Positions 16,912 through 26,868 are shown, counted from the first letter of the stretch. The stretch: 41,984 bases of DNA from Verrucomicrobiales bacterium (GCA_024638765.1 JAHEJT010000026.1:1-41984), one strand, 5' to 3'. Numbers and translations are program-made. The notes: a model not told the origin generated them from the sequence alone.

Positions 16912-17469
16912 TCAGGCTTCGCCCGCTTCTTCTTCGGCTTTCGCTTTGCCTCGGGGCGCAGAGGCATTCTCGCGATCGGAAGATTCTTCCTCCGGAGTTT
17001 CTTCCTCCGCCGATTCCTTGGCGTGCACCTTCAACGTAAGGCTCGCCTGGACCTCGGGATGGATCTTGATGGGAATATCAAAATCCCCGGTATTCTTAAT
17101 CGCCTTGGGGAGATCGATGTTGTGGCGGTCGATCTCGATCTGGTGTTCTTCCGCCAGACTCTTGGCGATGTCCATGGTGGTCACGGAACCGAAGGCTTTC
17201 CCGGTCTTACCGGTGGCCAGGGCCAGCGTCAGGCGGATCTTCCGGATCTTGGAAGCGAGAGTCTGCGCATCCGTGAGTTCCCGGCCTTCGCGTTCCGCCC
17301 GCTTGGCCTGGAGTTTTTCCAGGTGGCGCAGGTTTCCCTTGGTCGCGGGATAGGCTTTGCCGGAGGGCAGCAGGTAATTGGCGGCGAATCCGCGCTTCAC
17401 CTTGACGACATCGGCTTCGACGCCGAGCCCCTTGATCTTGTCTGCGAGGATGACTTCAACGGTGGCCAT
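16912..17469 (-). CDS. rplI: Ribosomal protein bL9 with a charged C-terminal extension
   Basis: Large-subunit ribosomal protein. The N-terminal signature VEVILADKIKGLGVEADVVK and VKRGFAANYLLPSGKAYPAT is intact, followed by the long connecting helix (HLEKLQAKRAEREGRELTDA) and the C-terminal domain with GKAFGSVTTMDIAKSL and IKNTGDFDIPIKIHPEV. The product is 185 residues, against about 150 in most bacteria; the extra 35 at the C-terminus are rich in Glu, Lys and Ala (EETPEEESSDRENA) and are probably disordered. The start is the ATG at 17467-17469; the frame is open further upstream but the extension has no bL9 character. It is divergent from the thioredoxin-like gene with 180 bases between. Confidence 0.95.
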   Translation of the reverse strand: MATVEVILADKIKGLGVEADVVKVKRGFAANYLLPSGKAYPATKGNLRHLEKLQAKRAEREGRELTDAQTLASKIRKIRLTLALATGKTGKAFGSVTTMDIAKSLAEEHQIEIDRHNIDLPKAIKNTGDFDIPIKIHPEVQASLTLKVHAKESAEEETPEEESSDRENASAPRGKAKAEEEAGEA

Positions 17470-17649
17470 GGTTCTGATGTCGGTGGTCGGATTGCAAGGG
17501 GGCTGGATGCCGGAGGGGTGACATAAATAGGGGTGGTTCAGGGGGATGTCAAGCGGGGGTAAAGGGAAATTCGACCGGTCTTGGGGGAATGGAAAACCCG
17601 CCGGCGAGGTTTGACATGTCCCCCGGGGGCGATTTAGAACTCCGGCACC

Positions 17650-18234
17650 ATGGCCGAAGTTCCCTCTACTTTCCAACTTGAGCCCGGGGCGTCCGCCCCC
17701 GCGTTCGATCTGCCCGATGGGGGTGGAAATACCCATTCCCTCGAGTCCCTTGCCGAGGGAAAAAAGGCGCTGGTGCTGATCTTCGCCTGTAATCACTGCC
17801 CCTTCGTGGTGCATATTGCCGACGCCGTGGGCCGTTGCGCTTCGGAATACGCGGACCGCGGGGTCCAATTCGGGGCCATCAGTTCGAACGACGTGGAGAA
17901 CTATCCCCAGGATGCCCCCGACAAGATGGTGATCTTCGCAAAGGCGCACGGCTGGGATTTTCCCTATCTCTACGATGAAAGCCAGGAGGTCGCAAAGGCT
18001 TACGCTGCGGCATGTACCCCCGATTTTTATGTCTTTGACGGGGAAAAGAAGCTTGCTTACGCGGGCCAATTCGATTCGGCCCGGCCGGGCAATTCCAAGC
18101 CGGTGAACGGGGCCGACCTACGGGCGGCGCTCGACGCCGTGCTCGCTGGCGAGTCGGTCCCCGGGGCCCCGCGGCCGAGCACGGGCTGCAATATCAAGTG
18201 GAAGGCCGGGAATGCCCCGGCTTACTTCGGGTAG
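17650..18234 (+). CDS. Thioredoxin-like (AhpC/TSA-type redoxin) family protein
   Basis: A 194-residue thioredoxin-fold protein. The active-site-like motif is FACNHCPFV, with Cys47 and Cys50. AFDLPDGGGNTHSLESLAEG at the start is the redoxin first strand region, CTPDFYVFDGEKKLAYAGQFD contains the cis-Pro segment, and STGCNIKWKAGNAP near the end is the recurring C-terminal signature of this particular family (CNIKWK). Members are widespread in bacteria and are annotated as thioredoxin family or alkyl hydroperoxide reductase-related; the substrate is not known. No signal peptide is visible, so it is probably cytoplasmic. The start ATG 17650 lies 14 bases after an AGAAC stretch without a strong Shine-Dalgarno sequence. 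Confidence 0.88.
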   Translation: MAEVPSTFQLEPGASAPAFDLPDGGGNTHSLESLAEGKKALVLIFACNHCPFVVHIADAVGRCASEYADRGVQFGAISSNDVENYPQDAPDKMVIFAKAHGWDFPYLYDESQEVAKAYAAACTPDFYVFDGEKKLAYAGQFDSARPGNSKPVNGADLRAALDAVLAGESVPGAPRPSTGCNIKWKAGNAPAYFG

Positions 18235-18552
18235 GGGGGATTCCGTTTCGCGGGCCCCGCGGGTTTGTTGACCCTGGAAACCCAGGGCGTTGCCCTGGGC
18301 TATCTTGTGGCCGCCCCGTTGGGGCTTGGGAGGCTCCGGCGGACGGGGCGATCGAAACCGTGGAGGGCGACGCTTTGTCGTCGCCGAGGGGCGGCAATGA
18401 CGAAGCATTGCCCCCAAATTCGAGAAATCTCGGAATTTTATAAAAAGCTTCCCTTTTTGGCGAAAATTTGCTTTAAATCTGGGGTTTGTAGGGGGGACGA
18501 CAGTTAGAGACAGATTCACTTCTCCCGCCGTTTCGGTGAGGCGCCCCGCACG
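18235..18552. other. Gene-free interval with several hairpins
   Basis: No gene. It holds hairpins CCCAGGGC/GCCCTGGG (18281-18299) and GCCCC/GGGGC (18313-18325), then the REPIN-like pair at 18362-18412. The first two belong to a recognisable repeat type (GGGCGTTGCCCTGGGCTA) and could also end transcription of the preceding gene. Confidence 0.5.
18362..18412. repeat. REPIN-like pair: GGAG-headed hairpin plus inverted partner
   Basis: GGAG (18362-18365) is followed directly by GGCGACG, a six-base loop and CGTCGCC (18366-18385). Seven bases on, GGCAATG, loop and CATTGCC (18393-18412) form a second hairpin whose loop is the reverse complement type of the first (CTTYGT). The two stems differ at two base pairs, both compensated (G-C to A-T, C-G to T-A). 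Confidence 0.65.
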
Positions 18553-20565
18553 ATGACAGCACCCCGCGATTTTGATCCCTTCGGCACGCCGCAAGGGACC
18601 TCCCCTCACGCGCTCAAGATCGGGCTGGTGCGCACCCTCGTCCTGCAACTGGGCTCGGAGAGCGTCGCCGAGGGGATTCGCGTCCTGGCGGCGCGGCGCG
18701 GCCACGAAGCGCGCCGGACCGATTCCCCTGAGGAATGTTATTGGCTCGTGACGACCGGCGCCATCGACTTCCTGGTGCTGGCGGTGGCTGGGCGGCAGCT
18801 CTCGGCGGCCGCGCAATTGATCGAGCGTTTGCGGGAGGATCCGGCGGCGGATCCGTTGCATTTTCTCCTCGTGCTCGAAGAGGACGCCGAGGTGACCGAC
18901 GACCTCGTGCGCGCGGGAGTGGACGATTATCTGTCCTGGCCGGGAGACACGCAGGTCATGGAAATGCGGCTGGCATTGGCGGAGCAATGCCTGACACGAC
19001 GTGAGTCCGCGCACCGCACCGCGCAGGATCTGCGACGCAAGGCAAAGAATTTCGAGACTGTTTTTAACGCCTCGCCGTTTGCGATCCTCATCATCACCTC
19101 GAGTGACGGCCGCATTTTGGAGGCGAACCGGACGGTGGAGAGTGTGCTGGGATATTCCGGCGCCGCGCTCAGGGGAAAATACATGGCGGCGCTCTTTCCG
19201 GATTTATTTCAAAACGTGAGCGTGCCGGTGGGAGAGCTGGAATGGGTGCGGGGCATTGCCCCCCGGGAAGCTTCTTACCGGCACCCCCACAACGGGATGC
19301 GCCACATGGAGTTGATGGCCATGCCGATCACCTGGAACGAAAGCGGGCAGTTGCTCGTCAAGATTGGAGACGTCAATATCCGGCGTGAGATTGACAATGA
19401 TCGCATCAGCGCGAGCAAAGCGGAGTCGATCCGTCTGCTTGCCGGGGGGGTCGCCCATGACTTCAACAACATCCTGACTGCCATTGCCGGGAACATCGGC
19501 TTGCTCAGTGAACATTCCTATCTCACTCCGGATAACGTCCAGCTCTTGAACCGCGCGGAAGCGGCCTGCGAGAGAGCGCGCGGGCTGGCGGAACAGCTGG
19601 CGACCTTCGCGCGCCAGGGCGAATTGGCGACGGGGCTGCGCAACCTCGGGCCCCTCCTGCGCCGCAGCGTGCAGTTCGCGCTTTATGGCGGTAAGATCCA
19701 GCCCAGCTTCTCGATTCCCGAGAATCTCTGGCCGGTTTACTGTGACGAATCCCAAGTCTCGCAGGTGGTCGCAAACCTGACGATCAACGCCGACCAATCG
19801 ATGGAGGACATCAAGTCCAGCGGCCGTCTCCACATCAGTTGCACCAACCTGTGCATTCCGGAGGGGACCCGGCTGCCGCTGGCGCCTGGTGATTACGTGC
19901 GGGTGTCCTTTAAAGACGACGGCCCCGGAATTCCGGCGCAGGACATCCTGCGCATCTTTGATCCTTACTTCTCCACGCGATCCGGCTTGAGCGGGCTGGG
20001 GCTGGCGACTGCGGCGACCATCATTAAGAACCACCGAGGTTATCTGCGCGCGGAATCAGTGGAGGGCGAAGGAGCGCTTTTCGAGATCTATCTGCCTGCG
20101 CTCTCCGACCCGACCATGCTGGCGGTCGGGGACGAGGACGAGGACGGCGGCGAGGGGCTGGCATCGGGAAGCGATGGTCCCGGCACGCGAGTGCTCTTCA
20201 TGGACGATGAAGAAGATATCCGGGATATCGTCGACCGAATCCTGAAACGCTATGGCTTTGAAGTTTACTGCGCTGCGGATGGGCGCGAGGCCATCGAGGT
20301 CTACGAGAAGGCCATGGAATTCGGCGAACCGTTCGATGTCCTGCTCTTCGACCTGGATGTGCGCGGCGGTTTGGGCGGCCGGGAAGCGATCCAGCATCTG
20401 CGGAAAAAGCACCCGCACCTCAAGGCCCTGGTGACCTCGGGATATTCCGATGACCGGATTCTGGAGAACCACCGGGAAGCCGGCTTCAGCGGAGTCCTGA
20501 CGAAACCCTTCCGCATCGATCGCCTGGTGGCGACGGTGACGCAACTCGCGCAGTCCTCGACGTGA
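18553..20565 (+). CDS. Hybrid sensor histidine kinase/response regulator with N-terminal pseudo-receiver
   Basis: Cytoplasmic, 670 residues, no membrane segment. Order: a receiver-like domain (about 20-145), a PAS domain (about 165-280, starting FETVFNASPFAILIITSSDG), a HisKA dimerisation domain with the H-box GGVAHDFNNIL and His302, a HATPase domain with the N-box near NLTINADQSM, G1 DDGPGI and G2 SGLGLA, and a C-terminal receiver (about 545-665) with MDDEED, phospho-acceptor Asp600 (LLFDLDVRGGLGG) and LTKPFR. In the N-terminal receiver the position of the acceptor Asp is Ala77 (DFLVLAV), so it probably cannot be phosphorylated. Signal and output are unknown; no partner regulator gene is adjacent, though phosphate could pass to an HPt protein elsewhere. 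A GTGAGG lies ten bases before the ATG. Confidence 0.92.
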   Translation: MTAPRDFDPFGTPQGTSPHALKIGLVRTLVLQLGSESVAEGIRVLAARRGHEARRTDSPEECYWLVTTGAIDFLVLAVAGRQLSAAAQLIERLREDPAADPLHFLLVLEEDAEVTDDLVRAGVDDYLSWPGDTQVMEMRLALAEQCLTRRESAHRTAQDLRRKAKNFETVFNASPFAILIITSSDGRILEANRTVESVLGYSGAALRGKYMAALFPDLFQNVSVPVGELEWVRGIAPREASYRHPHNGMRHMELMAMPITWNESGQLLVKIGDVNIRREIDNDRISASKAESIRLLAGGVAHDFNNILTAIAGNIGLLSEHSYLTPDNVQLLNRAEAACERARGLAEQLATFARQGELATGLRNLGPLLRRSVQFALYGGKIQPSFSIPENLWPVYCDESQVSQVVANLTINADQSMEDIKSSGRLHISCTNLCIPEGTRLPLAPGDYVRVSFKDDGPGIPAQDILRIFDPYFSTRSGLSGLGLATAATIIKNHRGYLRAESVEGEGALFEIYLPALSDPTMLAVGDEDEDGGEGLASGSDGPGTRVLFMDDEEDIRDIVDRILKRYGFEVYCAADGREAIEVYEKAMEFGEPFDVLLFDLDVRGGLGGREAIQHLRKKHPHLKALVTSGYSDDRILENHREAGFSGVLTKPFRIDRLVATVTQLAQSST

Positions 20566-20587
20566 GGGTGCCAGGTTTCAGGGGTAT

Positions 20588-20667
20588 GTAGGTGCGAGCG
20601 TGAGCGAGTACCCCCGTTCCAATGCCTGAATCCCAAACCCCGGGTACTCGCTCACGCTCGCACCTAC
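20588..20667. repeat. REPIN-like inverted pair, perfect 27-bp arms, GTAG heads
   Basis: The arms at 20587-20613 and 20642-20668 are exact reverse complements (TGTAGGTGCGAGCGTGAGCG and on). Each starts with GTAG followed by an imperfect hairpin. The element lies between the convergent histidine kinase and serA genes, so transcripts from both sides would contain a long stem-loop. The CTAC of the right arm (20664-20667) contains the serA stop codon. Confidence 0.75.
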
Positions 20668-22259
20668 AACGATATCGCCCGCGCCTCGTGGATTCCCTCG
20701 AGGGCTTCCAGGTCTTCGAGCACTTTGTCGTCCGGAGCCGAGTCGAGATTGAGCACCGTCAACGCCCGGCCGCCGACCTGGTTCCGGCTCAGAGACATGC
20801 TGGCGATGTTGACCTTGTGATCGCCCAGGAGGCTTCCCACCGAGCCCACGATTCCCGGGACATCCGTGTTCTCCAGGAGTAAGAGATTGCCCTCGGGCGT
20901 GGCCTCGACGAAGCGATCCTTGATTTTGACGATACGCGGCTGGCTGCCGAAAAATGTCCCGGCGACGCTGACCTCGGCTTCGGCGTTCCCGGCGATGACC
21001 TCGATGAGTTCCGTGAAATCCGCGGGATTGGCGAGATGCGATTCCGTGACGCGGAGGCCGAGGGTTTCGGCGAACCCGGGTGCGTTGATGTGGTTGACCA
21101 CACCGGCGCCGGCCACCACTTCGAGATATCCCTTGAGCGCGGAACGGGTCACCAGGGTGGTATCCAGATCGCAGACCTTTCCGCTGTAATTGATGCGCAG
21201 GAAATCCGCCTGGGGCGGCACAATGTGGGCGAGGAGTTTTCCCAGCCCCTCGGCAAAATTCAGATAGGGACCAATTTCTGCGACCGTGCTTTCGTCGATA
21301 TTCGGCATGTTGATGGCATTCAGGACGGTGCCGTCGACGAGGTGATCGCGGACGGCGCGGGCGATTTCGATGCCGACGCTTTCCTGGGCTTCCTGGGTCG
21401 AGGCTCCGAGGTGGGGCGTCAGGACGACGTTGGGAAGTTTGAAATACGCGAACCCGTCGGGCGGCGGTTCGTGCTCGTAGACATCGAGCGCGGCGCCGGC
21501 GACCTTTCCGTCCGCGAGGGCCGCGCCCAGGGCTTCTTCGTCGACGAGTCCGCCCCGGGCGCAGTTGACAATGCGCACCCCCGGTTTGAGCCGGGTGATG
21601 TTCTTGGCGTTGATGAGATGCTTGGTCTCGGGGGTCAGCGGCATGTGCAGCGTAATGAAATCGGCAGCGGCGAGGGCTTCATTGATGTCTTCCGCCAGTT
21701 CGACGCGCAGGAGCCGGGCCTTGTCCGCGGCGAGATAGGGATCGTAAGCCACCACGCGCATGCCGAAGGCCATCGCGCGGCGCGCGAACTCGCTTCCAAT
21801 CCTGCCCATGCCGAGAATGGCGAGCGTCTTGTTGTAAAGTTCCACGCCCTCGAATTTCTTGCGCTCCCATTTTCCGGCGATGACGCTGGCGTGGGCCTGG
21901 GGAATGTTGCGCGCCAGGGCCATGAGGAGGCTGAAGGCATGTTCCGCGGTGGATATCGTGTTGCCGGTGGGCGTGTTCATGACGATCACGCCGTGCTTGG
22001 TGGCGGCGGGGACGTCGATGTTATCCACGCCCACGCCCGCCCGGCCCACCGCCTTGAGATTGGTGGCGGCTTCCAGGATCTTCGGGGTTATCTTCGTCTG
22101 GCTGCGGACGATGATGCCGTGGTAATCCGCGACGATGGGAAGGATCTCGTCTTCTTTGAGGCCCAGTTTTACGTCGACCTCAACCGCGGGATCCTTCTGC
22201 AGATCCTCAATGCCCTTTTCGGAAATCGGGTCGGCGACGAGAATTTTCCGTTTTTCCAT
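20664..22259 (-). CDS. serA: D-3-phosphoglycerate dehydrogenase, long form
   Basis: First step of serine biosynthesis: 3-phosphoglycerate plus NAD to phosphohydroxypyruvate. The 531-residue protein is the type with an extra domain and a C-terminal ACT domain. Visible features: substrate-domain start ILVADPISEKGIEDL, VGRAGVGVDNIDV, the Rossmann GMGRIGSEFARRA, the catalytic Arg in NCARGGLVDEEAL, Glu in YEHEPP, and His in TPHLGAST. The allosteric substrate-binding domain follows (about 310-450) and the ACT domain (about 455-531) includes NTDVPGIVGSVGSLLGDHKV and SRNQVGGRALTVLNLD. Feedback by serine through the ACT domain is usual for such forms but is not shown here. Its stop codon lies in a REP arm. 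Confidence 0.96.
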   Translation of the reverse strand: MEKRKILVADPISEKGIEDLQKDPAVEVDVKLGLKEDEILPIVADYHGIIVRSQTKITPKILEAATNLKAVGRAGVGVDNIDVPAATKHGVIVMNTPTGNTISTAEHAFSLLMALARNIPQAHASVIAGKWERKKFEGVELYNKTLAILGMGRIGSEFARRAMAFGMRVVAYDPYLAADKARLLRVELAEDINEALAAADFITLHMPLTPETKHLINAKNITRLKPGVRIVNCARGGLVDEEALGAALADGKVAGAALDVYEHEPPPDGFAYFKLPNVVLTPHLGASTQEAQESVGIEIARAVRDHLVDGTVLNAINMPNIDESTVAEIGPYLNFAEGLGKLLAHIVPPQADFLRINYSGKVCDLDTTLVTRSALKGYLEVVAGAGVVNHINAPGFAETLGLRVTESHLANPADFTELIEVIAGNAEAEVSVAGTFFGSQPRIVKIKDRFVEATPEGNLLLLENTDVPGIVGSVGSLLGDHKVNIASMSLSRNQVGGRALTVLNLDSAPDDKVLEDLEALEGIHEARAISL

Positions 22260-22727
22260 GAGGCGGGTAAGGTGGGGTGTGAAGTTTCAAGTTTCAAGTT
22301 TGAAGATTCGGGGGGCAAGGGGAGGAGGAATCGCCGTCTGAGGACGAGGTAGCCGCGCTCGTGAGCGCGTGGAGAGAACAGTTCCCTCAACCGTTTGAGG
22401 CCCGCCGTCTTCCCCCTTCGCTAAAGCTTCCTCCTTCGCCAAGGCTACGGGGGGACAAGCCGACGGGACAGGCACGACGGCGGCTGCTTCGTTCCGCCTG
22501 AAAATGGAGCGCTTCTGCTGTAGCCGCGCGCAGCTTGTCCCGCCGTAGCCTTGTGCGAAGGCGGATGAGCGCGTGGTCTGGGGGGCGTCTTTGCCCTGAT
22601 CGCTCCGCCGTCTTCCCCCTTCGCTCTTCGAGCTACGGCGGGACGGGCACGACTTCCGCTCCATCTGAAGCCCCCCACATCCCGCTTGACCGGGGGCGGG
22701 GGCGGGGGAATGATCGCCTTTCCCATC
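22260..22727. other. Repeat-filled gene-free interval with several GTAG-headed hairpins
   Basis: Upstream of both serA (minus) and ilvD (plus). GTAG at 22349-22352 precedes the perfect hairpin CGCGCTC/GAGCGCG (22354-22369). CTAC at 22445-22448 follows hairpin CCTT-CGCC-AAGG (22433-22444). GTAG at 22545-22548 precedes CCTT-GTGCG-AAGG (22549-22561). CTAC at 22633-22636 follows GCTC-TTC-GAGC (22623-22633). The last three belong to one family with the flank GCTTGTCCCGCC on the GTAG side. Just before ilvD stand three runs of five G (22691-22708). Confidence 0.6.
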
Positions 22728-24440
<1,713 letters not shown>

Positions 24441-24776
24441 GCTGGTGAATGTCGGGTAGTGAATAGTGAATAGTGAATAGTGGATATTGGATAGGCGGGG
24501 CGCAGTCAGGACGTGAGTGTGGAGGGCAACGCATTGGACGGTTCGCCGTTGTCGCGGGCGTGGAGGGCAACGCTTTGTCGTTGCCGCAAAGGTCTCCGCG
24601 CTTCGCTATTGCCGCGAAGCGAATGCCGGAACCTGCCCCACTCTGAGGCCCGATTATAAAACCGCGCCAATCTTATACTGGCGGGATTCCGAGGGACCGC
24701 TAAGGTGGAAATACTTGGATGCGGGAAATCCGCTCGGAGGCCCGCCTCCGAATGCAAGGACAGGGGAGGGAATATC
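24441..24776. other. Gene-free interval with tandem heptamers and hairpins
   Basis: After the ilvD stop come three and a half copies of TAGTGAA (24457-24484). A degenerate GGAG-headed copy is at 24521-24537 and an intact one at 24562-24585. A perfect 8-bp hairpin, CGCTTCGC/GCGAAGCG, is at 24599-24621. No gene seen; the right end carries the ribosome-binding site of the next gene. Confidence 0.5.
24562..24585 (+). repeat. GGAG-headed REP-like hairpin
   Basis: GGAG (24562-24565) is followed by GGCAACG, the loop CTTTGT and CGTTGCC. It differs from the copy at 18362 by one base pair, G-C to A-T, changed on both sides of the stem. Confidence 0.65.
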
Positions 24777-24980
24777 ATGGAAGCCATTGGAGGAATTTTT
24801 TTATTTTTGATTGCGGCGGTGATCTACGCCGTGCCGATTTTCCTGATCGGAACCTCCGATCGCACGCAGGGCGGGGAAAAAGCGGCCTGGATTCTCGCGG
24901 TGATCTTTGTCTCCTGGTTCGCGTGGGTCTTCTATCTCCTGCTGGCGCCCCTCAAAGGACCCGCCCGTGGGGCCATGTAA
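24777..24980 (+). CDS. Small two-helix membrane protein
   Basis: A 67-residue protein starting at ATG 24777, preceded by a strong GGGGAGGG ribosome-binding site. It has two hydrophobic segments: IGGIFLFLIAAVIYAVPIFL and AAWILAVIFVSWFAWVFYLL, separated by a short polar loop (GTSDRTQGGEK). The second segment with a preceding EK and following aromatic residues recalls the small membrane domains found in superinfection-immunity-type proteins and at the N-terminus of cardiolipin synthases, but I cannot assign a family. It is a stand-alone gene. The strong start signal and clean hydrophobic pattern make it likely to be real. Confidence 0.65.
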   Translation: MEAIGGIFLFLIAAVIYAVPIFLIGTSDRTQGGEKAAWILAVIFVSWFAWVFYLLLAPLKGPARGAM

Positions 24981-24996
24981 GGAGGGCCGGCCCCCT

Positions 24997-25068
24997 GATC
25001 TGACTGCCAACAGTCGGCCGGCTGCGTTCGTCGAGAATCCCAAACCGTTGGCCAAAGGGGCGCAGTGA
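24997..25068 (+). pseudogene. 3' end remnant of a gene, copy 1 of 2
   Basis: The 72 bases encode LTANSRPAAFVENPKPLAK, then GAQ and a stop. The same C-terminus is encoded at 26779-26850. The copies differ at about six positions, nearly all synonymous, so both derive from related coding genes. Nothing upstream here continues the frame. The family is unknown to me. Confidence 0.6.
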
Positions 25069-25085
25069 GGGCGCACCCACTGATA

Positions 25086-25182
25086 GAAAATTGCTTTTTC
25101 AGTCCATCCCATCTGTCCTGCCAGGCGCCCCCCTTCTACGCGCTCCGCGCTACGAAGGGCAAGCTGGGTTGGAGGGGGTTCA
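25086..25182. repeat. Dispersed repeat, copy A (about 97 bp)
   Basis: Shares TTTTTCAGTCCATCCC, CGCTCCGCGCTACGAAGGGC and GGAGGGGGTTCA, in that order, with 26380-26479, and the same arrangement inverted with 33734-33837. It contains hairpin CGCG-CTC-CGCG (25139-25149) followed by CTAC, that is a GTAG head on the minus strand. It ends immediately before the stop codon of the minus-strand SGNH-like gene. Confidence 0.75.
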
Positions 25183-26373
25183 TCATCGAGAGCGCATCTG
25201 CTCCGCAATGACTTCCGACATGATGTGCGATCCGCGCTGATTGAAATGAGTGTCGAACATCGGGTTGAAAGTCAGGTTTCCTTTGGTGGTTTCTTTGCAC
25301 AAGGCTGGAGTGGGATCAATCATATTGATACCGTGGGCATCGCACAATTTTTGCAGGTGATCGATAAGATCACTTGAAGTCCAGTGGACCATCGGCGGCA
25401 CCGTCCGGTCGGTGAATTCCAGCGCATCGTCGAGCACCCGGCGTTTGCATGGAGCAAACACGAGCCAGGGTCTGATGCTCAACTGCCGGGTTGTTTCCGA
25501 CCATTCCTTGATGGCTTCCTCAAGGGCAATGATTTCGTCGGGCTCCAAATCCGCGACGTTTGGAGGGGCGTAAAAAAGTGATAGCGGAACTTTTCCCTCC
25601 GCGCCAAGGAAGTAGGCGTTATGGAAACGAAGCTCCGGTTTCCGCCACCTCCCCCCGGGCCATTTTTCGCCAATCCAATCACGGAGAGGAAAGCCGATCG
25701 CTTTGAGAAAAGAAGTCTGTTTTTTGAGTTGATCGAGATCCCGGTACTCGCGTTGGCCCGTGATTTTGAACTCGCGAATCTGTTCCCGTTCCCGCATCAG
25801 GTCTTTGAGGTCGTTTCCCTCGAAAAAGACAAGGACCGCGTCCGTCGTTCCCTTCGAAATCCCGAATTCTTTGACGCAATGAATGTAGGAGAAGGGGCCC
25901 GTGTGGCTCACTCCCACATTTTTTACCGGCTTTTCTAGAATTCGGCCGACTCGCGTTGTAAACAGGTCTTCGTATCGTAGGTATCCAAGTTCCGTAAAGG
26001 AGTCTCCGGTGAAAACAATCTCCCATTCGTCGAGATTCTCGGGGTTTCGAAATCCATCACGATCGTAAGTAATCAAAAGCGGTTCTTCTTCCTCGTAGGC
26101 CTTATCCACAGCTCCGGTTTGCTGCAGGCCGGTCCGCAATACCGGTCCGTACCACCGGTCCGGACCGGTTCGCTTGAAGAAGACGGTCCCAATCGGATCG
26201 ATTGGTTGACGGTAAAAAATAGGTTGAGCCTCGAATGCGGCCTTCTGCCGGCTGAAATCGAAGTCCATCAGCTGCCCCAGCAGTTCGACAGCCAGCAAAC
26301 CGACAGCAAAAGCGACTAAGGATGTCAGCAATTTGAAGGACAAACTTGGGGAATTCGTTTTGCAGCCGTCCAT
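25183..26373 (-). CDS. Membrane-anchored SGNH hydrolase-like protein (AlgX/AlgJ-like)
   Basis: 396 residues from ATG 26373. An N-terminal hydrophobic segment (LLTSLVAFAVGLLAVELL, about 15-33) anchors or exports it. The catalytic pattern of SGNH proteins is present: FTGDSFTE with nucleophile Ser125, a VFFEGNDL block, and the C-terminal MFDTHFNQRGSH with Asp374 and His376, which is the Asp-x-His arrangement of the AlgJ/AlgX/DHHW group. Those enzymes O-acetylate exported polysaccharides. No acyltransferase of the MBOAT type and no polysaccharide genes are nearby, so the substrate is open. The frame continues upstream to 26553, but that extension is repeat B and shows no conservation. The gene is bracketed by repeats A and B and, outside them, by two related gene remnants. 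Confidence 0.72.
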   Translation of the reverse strand: MDGCKTNSPSLSFKLLTSLVAFAVGLLAVELLGQLMDFDFSRQKAAFEAQPIFYRQPIDPIGTVFFKRTGPDRWYGPVLRTGLQQTGAVDKAYEEEEPLLITYDRDGFRNPENLDEWEIVFTGDSFTELGYLRYEDLFTTRVGRILEKPVKNVGVSHTGPFSYIHCVKEFGISKGTTDAVLVFFEGNDLKDLMREREQIREFKITGQREYRDLDQLKKQTSFLKAIGFPLRDWIGEKWPGGRWRKPELRFHNAYFLGAEGKVPLSLFYAPPNVADLEPDEIIALEEAIKEWSETTRQLSIRPWLVFAPCKRRVLDDALEFTDRTVPPMVHWTSSDLIDHLQKLCDAHGINMIDPTPALCKETTKGNLTFNPMFDTHFNQRGSHIMSEVIAEQMRSR

Positions 26374-26379
26374 TAACTG

Positions 26380-26479
26380 AAAGGAAATTCCTTTTTCAGT
26401 CCATCCCCTCACCGCCGTCACCGGGCCCCGTTCTTCGCGCTCCGCGCTACGAAGGGCAGGCGGGGTAGGAGGGGGTTCA
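26380..26479. repeat. Dispersed repeat, copy B (about 100 bp)
   Basis: Direct copy of repeat A, here just upstream of the SGNH-like gene start. Hairpin CGCG-CTC-CGCG (26436-26446) is followed by CTAC. Its middle part (CACCGCCGTCACCGGGCCCC) matches copy C at 33734-33837 better than copy A. Confidence 0.75.
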
Positions 26480-26547
26480 GGGGTCTTCGCTCCGTTTCGC
26501 CCGCCCGCGGGGGGAGGAAGGGCCAGATTCGGGGCTAATTGCCCTGA

Positions 26548-26850
26548 TTTCACCTCCGTTCGGCTCTCTCGTCAAGGCTGACGCCCGTCCCGTCCGCCGT
26601 TCAGGCCCTGGCGCACTCTAAAATTGCAGAACTCGGGCACGCCGATGCGTTCCTGCCTGTTTTAAGGGTTAGAACAGGCGGGCGGAACGGCTGGCTGTTC
26701 ATCTGTCGTTGGCCGCATAGACCGGCCAATCCCGAGATCGCCAAGCAATTGCTGCAGCAAATTGCGTCCTTTGAAACCGATCTCACGGCCAACAGTCGGC
26801 CGGCGGCGTTCGTCGAGAATCCCAAACCGTTGGCCAAAAGCGCGCAATGA
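26548..26850 (+). pseudogene. 3' gene remnant, copy 2 of 2, longer
   Basis: About 100 codons are open with no plausible start and end in TGA at 26848-26850. The translation (ALAHSKIAELGHADAFLPVL, then GWLFICRWPHRPANPEIAKQ, and the shared LTANSRPAAFVENPKPLAK end) has the composition of a real protein. The last 24 codons, stop included, correspond to the remnant at 24997-25068. The 5' part of the gene is missing, replaced by repeat-bearing sequence. I do not recognise the family. Confidence 0.55.
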
Positions 26851-26868
26851 TGACACGCACAAAAAAAA

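Noticed and set aside
16912..18069. A longer bL9 with about 200 extra N-terminal residues
   Set aside because: The upstream part of the frame is antisense to the thioredoxin-like gene and has no bL9 similarity; MATVEVILADK is the normal start.
21036..22352. Plus-strand open frame (438 codons) opposite serA
   Set aside because: Shadow of serA, with no family pattern of its own.
25183..26553. Longer start for the SGNH-like gene
   Set aside because: The extra 60 residues are the translation of dispersed repeat B and precede the hydrophobic signal segment.
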